In this document: in pieces, positions 6,471 to 6,713 of the stretch | Position numbering within the stretch: position 1 is the stretch's first letter | Layout of the letters: every line of letters starts with the position of its first letter | Assembly: GCA_030614245.1 (NCBI GenBank) | Contig: JAUWKK010000162.1 | Span: 1-6,713, forward strand | Length of the DNA stretch: 6,713 bases | Source: Planctomycetota bacterium | Lineage (GTDB): Bacteria > Planctomycetota > PUPC01 > JABMSA01 > JAUWKK01 | Reading direction: 5' to 3' | Notes under the pieces: generated by a model | Seen by the model: only the letters and a program-made list of their open reading frames with translations | Told to the model about the DNA's origin: nothing | Database searches by the model: none | Translations under genes and position numbers: made by a program

Positions 6471-6486
6471 CGGGGCCGAGGCCCCG
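6471..6486 (-). other. GC-rich hairpin between isocitrate and malate dehydrogenase genes
   Basis: CGGGGC (6471-6476) pairs with GCCCCG (6481-6486) around a four-base loop, starting 4 nt after the isocitrate dehydrogenase stop codon. There is no T-run after it (the transcript continues CUUACUUACU), so it is not a typical intrinsic terminator. It may stabilise the upstream message or cause partial attenuation before mdh. Confidence 0.3.
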
Positions 6487-6490
6487 GCGG

Positions 6491-6713
6491 TCATGGGCGG
6501 GCCTCGAGCTTTTCGATGATCGCCCGGCCCATCTCTCTCGTGCCGACGGCCGTGGGGTCGTCCCTGTGCGGCTTGAGGTCGTAGGTAACGCTCTTGCCTT
6601 CTCTGATTACGGCGGCGACTGCGCCGTCGAGGCGTTCTGCGGCGTCTGTTTCGCCGATATGGCGGAGCATCATCACCCCCGATAGTATCAGGGCGGTGGG
6701 GTTGACCTTGTTG
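6491..6713 (-). CDS. icd: NAD-type isocitrate dehydrogenase, C-terminal part (5' end outside window)
   Basis: The last 73 codons plus TGA of a gene entering from the right edge; its start is not in the window. Visible residues NKVNPTALILSGVMMLRHIG match the NPTA.lLS..mMLrHlG helix near the C-terminus of the isocitrate/isopropylmalate dehydrogenase family. VTYDLKPHRDDPTAVGTREM followed by an AIIEKL helix is the usual family ending. Adjacency to mdh favours isocitrate dehydrogenase (isocitrate to 2-oxoglutarate and CO2, TCA cycle) over 3-isopropylmalate dehydrogenase, which would normally sit with leu genes. The residues that discriminate substrate and cofactor lie outside the window. The gap to mdh is 59 nt in the same direction, consistent with one operon. 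Confidence 0.8.
   Translation of the reverse strand, partial: NKVNPTALILSGVMMLRHIGETDAAERLDGAVAAVIREGKSVTYDLKPHRDDPTAVGTREMGRAIIEKLEARP

Noticed and set aside
1..6713. CRISPR array, tRNA, rRNA, insertion sequence or transposase gene
   Set aside because: No regularly spaced repeats, no tRNA-like cloverleaf, no rRNA-like conserved stretch and no transposase or integrase motif was seen on either strand.

Overview
All genes recognised in this window lie on the minus strand and are read from high to low coordinates. The window looks like bacterial chromosome from a GC-rich, free-living lineage. Three things suggest this: a cytosolic carbon-metabolism operon, a very large secreted protein with a domain related to the middle region of the hydrazine synthase alpha subunit, and a Gfo/Idh/MocA oxidoreductase relic. 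This mix is typical of Planctomycetota, Lentisphaerota, Armatimonadota, Hydrogenedentota and similar environmental groups. The exact phylum cannot be fixed from 6.7 kb.

Right part (4485-6713): a compact operon. The C-terminal end of an NAD-type isocitrate dehydrogenase enters from the right edge. After a 57-60 nt spacer with a small GC-rich hairpin comes an LDH-like malate dehydrogenase (mdh), and 9 nt later an NrnA-type DHH/DHHA1 phosphoesterase. The first two are adjacent TCA-cycle enzymes. The third degrades short RNA oligonucleotides and/or pAp and appears to be co-transcribed with them.

Middle part (about 2770-4484): a two-gene cassette of visibly lower GC (sampled 60-base lines give 45-53%, against about 70% in the flanks). 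It has its own plausible promoter, a 10-bp palindrome in the leader, a ParB-like protein (Srx-fold N-domain, HTH, C-terminal dimer-like segment), and 4 nt later a smaller protein. The smaller protein resembles only the helix-turn-helix half of a ParB and ends in a heptad coil encoded by a 21-bp tandem repeat. No ParA ATPase is present. This is the most unusual part of the window.

Left part (1-2766): next to the cassette lies a short, frameshifted C-terminal remnant of a Gfo/Idh/MocA-family oxidoreductase. Its stop codon overlaps the Shine-Dalgarno region of the following gene, so an ancestral oxidoreductase-secreted protein operon seems to have been truncated, probably when the ParB-like cassette arrived. 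The last gene runs off the left edge: an exported protein of at least 862 residues with a novel-looking N-terminal region, TolB/PD40-like beta-propeller repeats and the hydrazine-synthase-alpha-like domain. Its function outside anammox bacteria is unknown.
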